Positions 43,328 to 51,510 of a stretch of 64,000 nucleotides of DNA are shown here, in pieces. Source of the stretch: RGEC01 sp964626685 (GTDB taxonomy: Bacteria > Bacteroidota > Bacteroidia > NS11-12g > UBA955). Position 1 is the stretch's first letter. Each line of letters opens with the position of its first letter. The position numbers and the translations under genes were made by a program. Location of the stretch: the NCBI GenBank assembly GCA_964626685.1, contig CAZVJY010000004.1, positions 148,126-212,125 of the forward strand, written 5' to 3'. The notes beneath the pieces were generated by a model. It made no database searches, was not told the origin of the DNA, and was given only the letters and a program-made list of their open reading frames with translations.

Positions 43328-43753
43328 ATGCTTAGCCCAAAAAGAACCAAATACAGGAAACAGCAAAAAGGCCGTGTTAAGGGTGTTGCCACCCGTGGTC
43401 ACCGCGTTGATTTCGGTAGTTTCGGACTCAAAAGCCTGGAGCCCCATTGGATCACTGCCCGTCAAATTGAAGCAGCCCGTATTGCGCTGACCCGCTATCT
43501 TAAGCGTGAAGGTCAGGTTTGGATCCGTATTTTCCCCGACAAACCTGTGACCAAAAAACCTGCTGAAGTACGTATGGGTAAAGGTAAAGGTGCACCTGAA
43601 TATTGGGTTGCTACCGTAAAGCCTGGTACTATTATGTTTGAAGTGGGAGGTGTTCCGCTGGAAACAGCTAAAGAAGGAATGCGCCTGGCAGCCCAAAAGT
43701 TGCCTGTAACTACCAAATTTGTTGTACGTCCTGATTTTGCTGAGGAGGCATAA
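43328..43753 (+). CDS. rplP: 50S ribosomal protein L16
   Basis: 141 residues, M-L-S-P-K-R-T-K-Y-R-K, with R-M-G-K-G-K-G-A-P-E-Y-W in the A-site-tRNA-facing loop (Arg in the position hydroxylated in E. coli). Two bases precede rpmC. Confidence 0.97.
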   Translation: MLSPKRTKYRKQQKGRVKGVATRGHRVDFGSFGLKSLEPHWITARQIEAARIALTRYLKREGQVWIRIFPDKPVTKKPAEVRMGKGKGAPEYWVATVKPGTIMFEVGGVPLETAKEGMRLAAQKLPVTTKFVVRPDFAEEA

Positions 43754-43755
43754 AT

Positions 43756-43992
43756 ATGAAAAACGAAGAAATTAAAGGAATGTCAAATAAGGAACTCGTA
43801 ACAGCTTACAGAGAAGAGCGTACGCGCTATCAGAAGATGAAGTTCCAAAATACAGTTTCGCAGATTGAACAACCGCACAAGCTTTCATTGACACGTAAAA
43901 ACATTGCCAAAATGCTTACGGAATTGAACAGCCGTCGTATACAATCCGAGCTGGATGCATATATGAAAAAGAATAACGGAGAGAATAACTAA
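43756..43992 (+). CDS. rpmC: 50S ribosomal protein L29
   Basis: 78 residues, a two-helix protein at the exit tunnel; L-V-T-A-Y-R-E-E-R-T-R and N-I-A-K-M-L-T-E-L-N are typical. The last base of its stop is the first base of the rpsQ ATG. Confidence 0.95.
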   Translation: MKNEEIKGMSNKELVTAYREERTRYQKMKFQNTVSQIEQPHKLSLTRKNIAKMLTELNSRRIQSELDAYMKKNNGENN

Positions 43993-44252
43993 TGGAAACA
44001 AATAGGAATTCACGCAAAGAAATTACCGGCACGGTGACCAGTACAAAAATGGATAAAACCATCGTAGTATCGGTTGTTCGTAACGTGAAACACCCCAAAT
44101 ATGGTAAGTATTTCAAAAAGACCAAGAAATACACCGCTCATGATGAAACCAACCAGTGTGGTGAAAATGATATCGTTCGTATCATGGAAACGCGCCCATT
44201 GAGCAAAACCAAACGTTGGAGATTGGTCGAAGTAGTAGAAAAAGCTAAATAA
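43992..44252 (+). CDS. rpsQ: 30S ribosomal protein S17
   Basis: 86-residue OB-fold protein: G-T-V-T-S-T-K-M-D-K-T-I-V-V-S-V, then H-P-K-Y-G-K and the C-terminal R-P-L-S-K-T-K-R-W-R. Overlaps rpmC by one base. Confidence 0.96.
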   Translation: METNRNSRKEITGTVTSTKMDKTIVVSVVRNVKHPKYGKYFKKTKKYTAHDETNQCGENDIVRIMETRPLSKTKRWRLVEVVEKAK

Positions 44253-44253
44253 G

Positions 44254-44622
44254 ATGGTACAACAGGAATCAAGATTAAAAGTAGCTGACAACAGCGGTGC
44301 TCGTGAAGTACTTTGCATCAGGGTACTCGGTGGCTCAGGTCGTCGTTATGCCTCAGTAGGCGATAAAATAGTGGTGAGCGTTAAAGACGCTATGCCTGGT
44401 GGCGGTGTGAAAAAAGGAGCAGTATCCAAAGCCGTTGTTGTTCGTGTGAAAAAAGAAGTGCGTCGTCCCGACGGTTCTTACATTCGCTTTGATGAAAATA
44501 GCTGTGTGCTGTTGAATGCATCTGATGAGCCAAGAGGTACCCGTATCTTCGGTCCTGTGGCCAGAGAGCTTCGCGACAAACAGTTTATGAAAATTGTATC
44601 ACTTGCACCTGAAGTGCTCTAA
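44254..44622 (+). CDS. rplN: 50S ribosomal protein L14
   Basis: 122 residues, M-V-Q-Q-E-S-R-L-K-V-A-D-N-S-G-A, with R-G-T-R-I-F-G-P-V-A-R-E-L-R near the C-terminus. Followed without gap by the TTG start of rplX. Confidence 0.98.
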   Translation: MVQQESRLKVADNSGAREVLCIRVLGGSGRRYASVGDKIVVSVKDAMPGGGVKKGAVSKAVVVRVKKEVRRPDGSYIRFDENSCVLLNASDEPRGTRIFGPVARELRDKQFMKIVSLAPEVL

Positions 44623-44955
44623 TTGATAAAGAAAGTGTCTAAAGTTAAATTGCATATCAAAAAAGGAGATACTGTAAAAGTAATCTCTGGTGATGACAAG
44701 GGGAAAACCGGTAAGGTTCTCAAGGTAATGGTTGCCGAAAACCGTGCATTGGTAGAAGGTTTGAACATAGTTACCAAACACCGTAAACCAACTGCACAAA
44801 ACACCAGCGGCAAAATCGACAAAGTGGAAGCTCCAATTCATATTTCAAATCTGATGGTTGTTGTTGCAGGAAAACCAACCCGCATCGGAAGAAAATTGAA
44901 CGAAGAGGGAAAACTACAGAGAGTAGCACGCAAAACCGGAGAATTTATTAAATAA
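44623..44955 (+). CDS. rplX: 50S ribosomal protein L24
   Basis: 110 residues with the KOW motif K-K-G-D-T-V-K-V-I-S-G-D-D-K-G-K-T-G. The only usable start is TTG directly after the rplN stop, so initiation probably depends on coupling with L14 translation. Confidence 0.95.
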   Translation: MIKKVSKVKLHIKKGDTVKVISGDDKGKTGKVLKVMVAENRALVEGLNIVTKHRKPTAQNTSGKIDKVEAPIHISNLMVVVAGKPTRIGRKLNEEGKLQRVARKTGEFIK

Positions 44956-44966
44956 GATAAAAAAAG

Positions 44967-45518
44967 ATGAGCTATAAACCACTTCTGCAAACCCGCTACG
45001 AAGAAGTCGTAGTGCCGGCTCTTAAGGAGAAATTCGGTTACAAGAATGTAATGGAAATGCCCCGTCTGGTAAAGGTAAGCCTGAACCAGGGTGTAGGTGC
45101 AGCCGTAAATGATAAAAAACTGGTAGATGCTGCAGTTGAAGAAATGACCAAAATTTCCGGTCAAAAAGCACAGGCAACATTTTCACGCAAGGCAATTTCT
45201 AACTTTAAACTAAGAGAGAATATGCCTATCGGGGCAAGGGTAACTTTGCGAAAAGAAGCCATGTATGATTTCATACATCGTCTCATTAGCATTGCACTTC
45301 CTCGTGTTCGTGATTTTCAGGGTCTGAATGTAAAAGGTTTCGATGGCCGTGGTAATTTCAACATGGGCGTAACCGAACAGATCATTTTTCCTGAAATCGA
45401 TATCGATAAAGTAAATAGAATTACCGGTATGGACATCACCATCGTAACAACTGCCAAAACTGACGAAGAGTGTCTTGAGTTGTTGAAGTTGATGGGTTTC
45501 CCTTTTAAAAGTAAATAA
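44967..45518 (+). CDS. rplE: 50S ribosomal protein L5
   Basis: 183 residues binding 5S rRNA in the central protuberance. V-S-L-N-Q-G-V-G, T-F-S-R-K-A-I-S-N-F-K-L-R and the F-P-E-I-D-I-D segment are typical. Confidence 0.98.
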   Translation: MSYKPLLQTRYEEVVVPALKEKFGYKNVMEMPRLVKVSLNQGVGAAVNDKKLVDAAVEEMTKISGQKAQATFSRKAISNFKLRENMPIGARVTLRKEAMYDFIHRLISIALPRVRDFQGLNVKGFDGRGNFNMGVTEQIIFPEIDIDKVNRITGMDITIVTTAKTDEECLELLKLMGFPFKSK

Positions 45519-45523
45519 TACAA

Positions 45524-45793
45524 ATGGCAAAAGAATCCATAAAGGCAAGACAGCGCAAACGTGAGGCACTGGTGGCCCGCTTTGCTGAAAAACGCGCCAC
45601 TCTTAAAGCTGAGGGTAATTACGAGGCTTTGCAGCGAATTCCCAGAAATGCATCACCCGTTCGTTTGCGCAATCGTTGCAAACTGACCGGTCGTCCCAGA
45701 GGCTATATCCGTACTTTCGGTATATGCCGTAACCAGTTCAGATTACTGGCAAGTGACGGTAAAATTCCAGGTGTAACTAAATCAAGTTGGTAA
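45524..45793 (+). CDS. rpsN: 30S ribosomal protein S14
   Basis: 89 residues, the longer zinc-free form: the C-terminal part has N-R-C-K-L-T-G-R-P-R-G-Y and G-I-C-R-N-Q-F-R without C-x2-C pairs. Five bases behind rplE. Confidence 0.96.
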   Translation: MAKESIKARQRKREALVARFAEKRATLKAEGNYEALQRIPRNASPVRLRNRCKLTGRPRGYIRTFGICRNQFRLLASDGKIPGVTKSSW

Positions 45794-45811
45794 TAATAAA
45801 ACAAGAATAAA

Positions 45812-46210
45812 ATGACCGATCCTATATCAGATTTTCTGACCAGATTGCGTAACGCCATGAAGGCAAAGCATAGAATTGTTGAAATTCCTGCGAGCAATCT
45901 TAAAAAGGAAATCACCCGTGTTCTGTATGAAAAAGGTTATATCCTTAAATACAAATTTGAAGATTCTTCAAACAAACAGGGTGTTATCAAAATCGCACTC
46001 AAATATGATCCTGTGACAAAGGCAAGCGCCATTCGTAATTTGTCGAGAATTAGCTCACCAGGTCTTCGCAGATATGCTAGTGTTGATAGTATGCCCCGAG
46101 TGTTGAATGGTCTGGGAGTAGCTATTCTAACAACCTCCAAAGGTGTTATGACAGATAAAGAAGCTCGCAACCAGAATGTTGGTGGAGAAGTATTATGTTA
46201 CGTATCTTAA
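45812..46210 (+). CDS. rpsH: 30S ribosomal protein S8
   Basis: 132 residues, M-T-D-P-I-S-D-F-L-T-R-L-R-N-A, ending with G-V-M-T-D-K-E-A-R and E-V-L-C-Y-V-S. In E. coli S8 regulates the spc operon through a site at L5; I did not find an obvious equivalent structure here by eye. Confidence 0.97.
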   Translation: MTDPISDFLTRLRNAMKAKHRIVEIPASNLKKEITRVLYEKGYILKYKFEDSSNKQGVIKIALKYDPVTKASAIRNLSRISSPGLRRYASVDSMPRVLNGLGVAILTTSKGVMTDKEARNQNVGGEVLCYVS

Positions 46211-46237
46211 ATAATAACGAAAATTAAATAAAACAAA

Positions 46238-46789
46238 ATGTCACGCGTAGGAAAAGCACCCATAAGTATCCCGGCAGGCGTAACCGTTGTTAATAACAAT
46301 GGAAATGTAACCGCCAAGGGTCCAAAAGGAGAAGTGTCGCAGTACATCGGAACAGAGATCACCTTTGAAATCAACGATGGAGTGCTGACAGTCAATCGCC
46401 CAAGCGACAGTAAACAACATAAGGCTCTGCACGGTCTTTACCGCGCACTGATTCAAAACATGGTTGTTGGTGTTAGCCAGGGTCACACAGTAAAACAGGA
46501 ATTGGTAGGCGTTGGTTACAAAGTATCCAATCAGGGTAATCTAGTTGATTTTACCCTCGGATATTCCCACAGAATTATGCTGGAAATTCCGCAAGAAATC
46601 AAAGTAACTACTGAAACCCTCAAAGGTCAGAACCCTTCCATCACCATGGAATGCGCTGATAAGCAGCTTTTGGGTCAAATTGCTGCTAAAATTCGTTCAT
46701 TCCGGAAGCCTGAACCTTACAAAGGCAAGGGTATTAAGTTTGCTGGTGAAGTGTTGAGGAAAAAAGCAGGTAAATCAGCGTCCAAATAA
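46238..46789 (+). CDS. rplF: 50S ribosomal protein L6
   Basis: 183 residues, M-S-R-V-G-K-A-P-I-S-I-P, with the C-terminal R-S-F-R-K-P-E-P-Y-K-G-K-G-I-K rRNA-binding motif. Start preceded only by A-rich sequence. Confidence 0.97.
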   Translation: MSRVGKAPISIPAGVTVVNNNGNVTAKGPKGEVSQYIGTEITFEINDGVLTVNRPSDSKQHKALHGLYRALIQNMVVGVSQGHTVKQELVGVGYKVSNQGNLVDFTLGYSHRIMLEIPQEIKVTTETLKGQNPSITMECADKQLLGQIAAKIRSFRKPEPYKGKGIKFAGEVLRKKAGKSASK

Positions 46790-46801
46790 TTTTAACTAAT
46801 C

Positions 46802-47158
46802 ATGTCAAAATCAGTTTTACAAAGAAGAAATAAAATTCGCAGCCGTATTCGCGGACGCATAAGCGGAACCACTGTAAGGCCTCGCCTGAGTGTATATCGC
46901 AGTAATAAAGATATCTACGCACAGATTATTGATGATAGTAAAGGAGTTACACTCTGTTCAGCGTCGTCATCTGAGAATGGTATCAAGGATGTAAAGGATA
47001 ACAAGGTAGCTAAATCTGCACTTGTAGGTAAGAAATTAGCCGAAAAAGCCATTGCAGCCGGAATAAAATCTGTAGTTTTTGATCGTGGAGGCTACCTTTA
47101 TCACGGTCGTGTAAAGAGCCTGGCTGATGCAGCCCGCGAGGGAGGTTTAGAGTTTTAA
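46802..47158 (+). CDS. rplR: 50S ribosomal protein L18
   Basis: 118 residues; a basic N-terminus (R-R-N-K-I-R-S-R-I-R-G-R) that binds 5S rRNA and a C-terminal F-D-R-G-G-Y-L-Y-H-G-R-V-K block. Confidence 0.97.
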   Translation: MSKSVLQRRNKIRSRIRGRISGTTVRPRLSVYRSNKDIYAQIIDDSKGVTLCSASSSENGIKDVKDNKVAKSALVGKKLAEKAIAAGIKSVVFDRGGYLYHGRVKSLADAAREGGLEF

Positions 47159-47177
47159 TTAATAAAGAGTCATTCAA

Positions 47178-47696
47178 ATGTCTGAAAATATAAATAAGCG
47201 TGTGAGACCCGGGGAGTTAACCCTGACAGAAAAGGTGGTTTCAATCAATCGCGTAGCCAAAGTAACCAAGGGCGGACGTACGTTCAGCTTCAGCGCACTC
47301 GTAGTGGTGGGTGACGGCAATGGCGTGGTAGGTCATGGATTGGGACGCTCCAACGAAGTAATGGATGCTGTTAACAAAGGAATTGAAGATGCTAAAAAGA
47401 ATCTTATCAAAGTTCCCGTAATTAACGGAACCGTGCCTCACGAGCAGACTGGTAAATTTGGCGGCGGTCGTGTATTCCTAAAGCCTGCGGCCCATGGTAC
47501 CGGTGTAATTGCTGGTGGTGCTATGCGTGCCGTACTTGAAAGTGCCGGTGTAACCGATGTACTTGCCAAGTCAAAGGGATCATCAAATCCACACAACGTG
47601 GTAAAGGCAACATTTGATGCCCTTACCACCATGAGAGACCCATATGCGGTTGCTAAAATGAGAAATATTAATCTTAAAAAAGTATTCAACGGATAA
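47178..47696 (+). CDS. rpsE: 30S ribosomal protein S5
   Basis: 172 residues; the decoding-fidelity loop G-R-T-F-S-F-S-A-L-V-V-V-G-D-G-N-G is intact, then G-H-G-L-G-R-S-N-E-V and the C-terminal S-S-N-P-H-N-V. Confidence 0.97.
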   Translation: MSENINKRVRPGELTLTEKVVSINRVAKVTKGGRTFSFSALVVVGDGNGVVGHGLGRSNEVMDAVNKGIEDAKKNLIKVPVINGTVPHEQTGKFGGGRVFLKPAAHGTGVIAGGAMRAVLESAGVTDVLAKSKGSSNPHNVVKATFDALTTMRDPYAVAKMRNINLKKVFNG

Positions 47697-47700
47697 GGTC

Positions 47701-47883
47701 ATGGGAAAAGTTAAAATAACACTGGTAAAAAGCGGTATCGGATATCCCAAGAACCAGAAAGCAACGCTTCGTGCCTTAGGTCTCCGTAAAATTAATGCAA
47801 GTGCTGAAGTAGAACTGAATAACCAGATTCAGGGAATGATCAACACTGTTAACCATCTTATTAAAGTAGAAAACACCAAGTAA
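47701..47883 (+). CDS. rpmD: 50S ribosomal protein L30
   Basis: 60 residues, V-K-I-T-L-V-K-S-G-I-G-Y with A-L-G-L-R-K-I. Standard place between S5 and L15, four bases from rpsE. Confidence 0.95.
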   Translation: MGKVKITLVKSGIGYPKNQKATLRALGLRKINASAEVELNNQIQGMINTVNHLIKVENTK

Positions 47884-47884
47884 C

Positions 47885-48334
47885 ATGAATTTGAGTAATT
47901 TAAAACCTGCCGCAGGTTCTACCAAAAATAGAAAGAGAATAGGTCGTGGTGAAGGCTCAGGAAGAGGCGGAACATCAACCAAAGGTCACAAGGGTGCACA
48001 GTCACGTACAGGATATTCCCGTAAGATTGGTTTTGAAGGTGGTCAGATGCCACTGCAGCGTCGTATTCCAAAGGGCGGTTTCAAGAACATTAATCGTGTT
48101 GAGTATGCTGCTATCAACCTGGATGTGCTTCAGGGACTTGCCGATACTCTCAAGGTAAATAAGATTGATCATGAACTCCTCGTTAAAAAACACCTGGTTG
48201 GCAAATCTGAGATGGTGAAAATTCTTGGACGTGGAGAAATCAAAGCCGGTGTTGAAGTACATGCGCACAAGTTCAGTGAAACTGCCAAGTCTGCTATAGA
48301 AAAGGCTGGTGGATCTGTTCACCTGATAGGTTGA
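47885..48334 (+). CDS. rplO: 50S ribosomal protein L15
   Basis: 149 residues, starting M-N-L-S-N-L-K-P-A, with the Gly-rich G-R-G-E-G-S-G-R-G-G-T-S-T-K-G-H-K-G-A arm and G-F-E-G-G-Q-M-P-L-Q-R-R. Four bases before secY. Confidence 0.97.
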   Translation: MNLSNLKPAAGSTKNRKRIGRGEGSGRGGTSTKGHKGAQSRTGYSRKIGFEGGQMPLQRRIPKGGFKNINRVEYAAINLDVLQGLADTLKVNKIDHELLVKKHLVGKSEMVKILGRGEIKAGVEVHAHKFSETAKSAIEKAGGSVHLIG

Positions 48335-48338
48335 TACT

Positions 48339-49706
48339 ATGAAAAAGCTGATTGAAACCCTAAAACACATTTGGTCTATAGAGGAATTGCGCAAAAGAAT
48401 CGTATATACTTTTCTGTTGCTAACAGTTTATCGTTTGGGATCATTTGTTATCCTGCCAGGTATTGATAGTTCTGTGCTCGAGATAAACATGAACACCCAG
48501 AATAAAAACAACATTCTGGACCTTATCAATACGTTTGCAGGTGGTGCATGGAACAGGGGTGCAATTTTTGCACTTGGAATAATGCCCTACATTTCTGCAA
48601 GTATTTTCATGCAGTTGGTTTCAATTGCCATTCCTGCCTTTCAGCGTCTTCAAAAAGAGGGGGAGGAAGGAAGAAGGAAAATCAATCAGTATACCCGTAT
48701 TCTTACCATTGCCTTTACAGGGGTACAGGCGTTTGGTTATCTCAATCAGTTTATTGGTAACCCGCAGTACCGTGATGCACTCTTGTTTATGAACAGTGAT
48801 GCTATGTCTCAGGGTATGTTTGTATTTACCAATGTAATTCTCTTGACTGCCGGTACTATGTTTACCATGTGGATGGGTGAGCGCATTACAGACCGAGGTC
48901 TCGGGAATGGCATTTCCCTGCTTATAATGGTGGGTATCATTGCCAGACTCCCCAACGCTATTTTCTCTGAATTTGCTTTTGCCGGTCAGCGTGCCAGTTT
49001 CATCCTCTTCCTCATTGAGCTAGTTATTTGGGCATTGATTATATTGGGTGTAATACTCCTGACCCAGGGAACACGCAAAATAACCATCAATTATGCCAAG
49101 CGCGTAGTTGGAAACCGTCAGTACGGAGGTGTTAGGCAGTATCTTCCCATCAAAATTCTTGCTGCCGGTGTTATGCCAATCATTTTTGCTCAGGCTATTC
49201 TATTCCTTCCAGCGACCATAGCCGGCTTCTATGATCAGGGCGGTGTACCAGGCTGGTTGATGAGCCTGACCAATCCGAACAGCTTCGGTCACAATGCCCT
49301 TATGGTGTTCCTGATCGTTGTGTTCACCTACTTCTATACCGCCATTATCTTCAATCCAGTACAAATGGCCGATGATATGAAGAGGAACAACGGTTTTATT
49401 CCAGGTATAAAGCCAGGCAAGCAGACTGCCAATTTTATTGATGACATCATCAGCAGAATTACACTTCCGGGGGCTATCTTCATTTCCCTTGTGGCAGTAT
49501 TGCCTGTAGCAGCCGGTAACCTTGGAGTTAACCAGGAATTTAGTCAGTTTTTTGGCGGAACAAGCCTTTTGATATTGGTTGGTGTAGTGCTGGACACTCT
49601 TCAGCAAATTGACAGCTATTTGCTCATGAGAAAGTATGACGGATTGATGAGCAGTGGTCGTTTAAAAGGACGTTTTACAGGCAATTCACCTCAAGTTGAT
49701 TATTAA
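48339..49706 (+). CDS. secY: Preprotein translocase subunit SecY
   Basis: Inner-membrane channel of the Sec translocon, 455 residues with ten hydrophobic segments. G-I-M-P-Y-I-S-A-S-I and the cytoplasmic loop with R-K-I-T-I-N-Y-A-K-R, then Y-L-P-I-K are family marks. It exports the many signal-peptide proteins found here. Neither adk nor map follows; infA comes next behind its own promoter. Confidence 0.98.
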   Translation: MKKLIETLKHIWSIEELRKRIVYTFLLLTVYRLGSFVILPGIDSSVLEINMNTQNKNNILDLINTFAGGAWNRGAIFALGIMPYISASIFMQLVSIAIPAFQRLQKEGEEGRRKINQYTRILTIAFTGVQAFGYLNQFIGNPQYRDALLFMNSDAMSQGMFVFTNVILLTAGTMFTMWMGERITDRGLGNGISLLIMVGIIARLPNAIFSEFAFAGQRASFILFLIELVIWALIILGVILLTQGTRKITINYAKRVVGNRQYGGVRQYLPIKILAAGVMPIIFAQAILFLPATIAGFYDQGGVPGWLMSLTNPNSFGHNALMVFLIVVFTYFYTAIIFNPVQMADDMKRNNGFIPGIKPGKQTANFIDDIISRITLPGAIFISLVAVLPVAAGNLGVNQEFSQFFGGTSLLILVGVVLDTLQQIDSYLLMRKYDGLMSSGRLKGRFTGNSPQVDY

Positions 49707-49718
49707 GAAAAAAAACAC

Positions 49719-49726
49719 TATTTTTG
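49719..49726 (+). promoter_or_regulatory. TATTTTTG internal promoter before infA
   Basis: A perfect TAnnTTTG in the 33-base secY-infA gap, followed by CAGCCC as at rpsL. It is 13 bases before the infA ATG and could let infA-rplQ be expressed separately from the upstream genes. Confidence 0.7.
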
Positions 49727-49739
49727 CAGCCCTTTTGAA

Positions 49740-49958
49740 ATGCCAAAGCAAGATGCCATAAAACAAGACGGAGTGATTACGGAAGCGCTATCCAACGCAA
49801 TGTTCCGTGTAAAGCTCCAAAATGGGCATGAAATCGTTGCAACCATTTCAGGCAAAATGAGAATGCACTATATAAGAATCCTGCCCGGTGATAAGGTACA
49901 GGTAGAAATGTCACCCTATGATTTAACCCGAGGAAGGATCTCATACAGATACAAGTAA
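49740..49958 (+). CDS. infA: Translation initiation factor IF-1
   Basis: 72-residue OB-fold factor binding the 30S A site; G-V-I-T-E-A-L-S-N-A-M-F-R-V and R-I-L-P-G-D-K-V-Q-V-E-M-S-P-Y-D-L-T-R are near invariant. Possibly transcribed from its own promoter. Confidence 0.98.
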   Translation: MPKQDAIKQDGVITEALSNAMFRVKLQNGHEIVATISGKMRMHYIRILPGDKVQVEMSPYDLTRGRISYRYK

Positions 49959-49962
49959 AGAT

Positions 49963-50079
49963 ATGAAAGTCAGAACTTCAGTAAAAAAGCGCAGTGTTGA
50001 CTGCAAGATTGTACGCCGCAATGGTAAGGTGTACGTAATTAACAAGAAAAACCCTAAGTACAAACAAAGACAAGGTTAA
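49963..50079 (+). CDS. rpmJ: 50S ribosomal protein L36
   Basis: A 38-residue reading frame directly after infA: M-K-V-R-T-S-V-K-K-R, ending N-P-K-Y-K-Q-R-Q-G. It lacks three of the four zinc ligands of the classical form (only Cys14 is left, and the ligand His is Tyr), so it is the zinc-independent type. It starts four bases after the infA stop and ends six before rpsM. Confidence 0.95.
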   Translation: MKVRTSVKKRSVDCKIVRRNGKVYVINKKNPKYKQRQG

Positions 50080-50085
50080 CAGAAA

Positions 50086-50463
50086 ATGGCCAGGATAGCA
50101 GGTATAGATTTACCCAAAAACAAAAGAGGTGTTATAGGACTGACCTATATTTATGGTGTTGGTCCCAGCACTGCCGCAAGGATTTTGGATCACTCCGGAA
50201 TTAGTCGCGACAAGAAAGTAAATGACTGGGATGATGATGATTTGTCAAAAATCCGTGGATTTATTACAAACAATCTCAAAACGGAAGGTGAACTTCGCAG
50301 CGAAACTCAATTGAATATCAAGCGTTTGATGGATATCGGCTGTTACCGCGGTTTGAGACATCGTAAAGGTTTGCCTGTCCGCGGACAACGCACAAGTACT
50401 AATGCCCGAACCAGAAAGGGTAAACGTAAAACAGTAGCAGGTAAGAAAAAGGCTACCAAATAA
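50086..50463 (+). CDS. rpsM: 30S ribosomal protein S13
   Basis: 125 residues, M-A-R-I-A-G-I-D-L-P, with G-C-Y-R-G-L-R-H-R-K-G-L-P-V-R-G-Q-R-T and a lysine-rich tail contacting the P-site tRNA. Confidence 0.97.
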   Translation: MARIAGIDLPKNKRGVIGLTYIYGVGPSTAARILDHSGISRDKKVNDWDDDDLSKIRGFITNNLKTEGELRSETQLNIKRLMDIGCYRGLRHRKGLPVRGQRTSTNARTRKGKRKTVAGKKKATK

Positions 50464-50474
50464 TCAGCAGTGAA

Positions 50475-50858
50475 ATGGCAACTAAAAAAGTAACCAAGAA
50501 AAAAGTTAAAGTAGATCCACTCGGACAAGTGCACATACATGCTACTTTTAACAATATAATTGTATCTGTAACAAACACAGAAGGTCAGGTAATTTCCTGG
50601 TCATCAGCAGGTAAGATGGGTTTCAAAGGCTCTAAGAAGAACACACCTTATGCAGCTCAGATGGCTTCATTGGATTGTGCAAAAACAGCCTTTGATTCTG
50701 GCCTTCGTAAAGTTGATGTCTTTGTAAAAGGACCCGGAGGCGGACGCGACAGCGCTATCCGTAACTTACAGACTGTAGGTCTTGAAGTGTTATCCATTAC
50801 AGATATCACACCAATGCCCCACAACGGCTGTCGTCCACCCAAACGCCGCAGGGTATAA
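50475..50858 (+). CDS. rpsK: 30S ribosomal protein S11
   Basis: 127 residues; H-I-H-A-T-F-N-N-I-I-V-S-V-T, K-G-P-G-G-G-R-D-S-A-I-R and the terminal H-N-G-C-R-P-P-K-R-R-R. Normal platform protein. Confidence 0.98.
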   Translation: MATKKVTKKKVKVDPLGQVHIHATFNNIIVSVTNTEGQVISWSSAGKMGFKGSKKNTPYAAQMASLDCAKTAFDSGLRKVDVFVKGPGGGRDSAIRNLQTVGLEVLSITDITPMPHNGCRPPKRRRV

Positions 50859-50883
50859 TTTTCATCATTAAGAATAACAATCA

Positions 50884-51489
50884 ATGGCAAGATACAGAGG
50901 TCCAAAATCAAAGATAGCCCGTCGTTTCCGTGAACCTATTTTCGGACGTGACAAGGCTTTGGAAAAGAAAAACTATGGTCCGGGTCAGCATGGCAATAGC
51001 CGCAGAAGACCCAAATTGTCCGAATATGCTGTACAGTTGGCTGAAAAACAGAAAGCTAAATACACATACGGACTTCTTGAAAAACAATTCAGAAATTTAT
51101 TCAAGAAGGCGGCAGCGAAAAAAGGAATTACCGGTGAAAACCTGTTAAAATTTCTCGAAGCACGTCTGGATAATACCGTTTTCCGTTTAGGCATAGCCCC
51201 TACTCGTCGAGCAGCCCGCCAGCTTGTAGGTCATTGTCATATTCTGGTGAATGGTTCCGTAGTTAATATTCCTAGTTACCAATTAAAGCCTGGTGACGTT
51301 GTTTCCGTTCGTGAGCGTAGCAAATCGCTTGAGGTAATTGCTGAGGCTGCCGGAAGTGTTCGTAAACGTTTTAACTGGCTTGAATGGGATGGAGGTGAAC
51401 TCTCCGGTAAATTTATAAGCTATCCAGAGCGCTCTGAGATTCCAGAGAATATTAAGGAACAGCTCATAGTGGAATTGTACTCTAAATAA
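50884..51489 (+). CDS. rpsD: 30S ribosomal protein S4
   Basis: 201 residues without the N-terminal Cys zinc knuckle. The S4 RNA-binding domain is seen as R-L-D-N-T-V-F-R-L-G and R-Q-L-V-G-H-C-H-I-L-V-N-G. Its A-rich upstream region has no SD. Confidence 0.98.
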   Translation: MARYRGPKSKIARRFREPIFGRDKALEKKNYGPGQHGNSRRRPKLSEYAVQLAEKQKAKYTYGLLEKQFRNLFKKAAAKKGITGENLLKFLEARLDNTVFRLGIAPTRRAARQLVGHCHILVNGSVVNIPSYQLKPGDVVSVRERSKSLEVIAEAAGSVRKRFNWLEWDGGELSGKFISYPERSEIPENIKEQLIVELYSK

Positions 51490-51510
51490 AATCTTTAAAA
51501 AAAAATTAAA

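Noticed and set aside
44623..44625. Suspicion that TTG start of rplX is an error
   Set aside because: The N-terminus I-K-K-V-S-K-V-K-L is normal for L24 and the codon directly follows the rplN stop, so coupling explains it.
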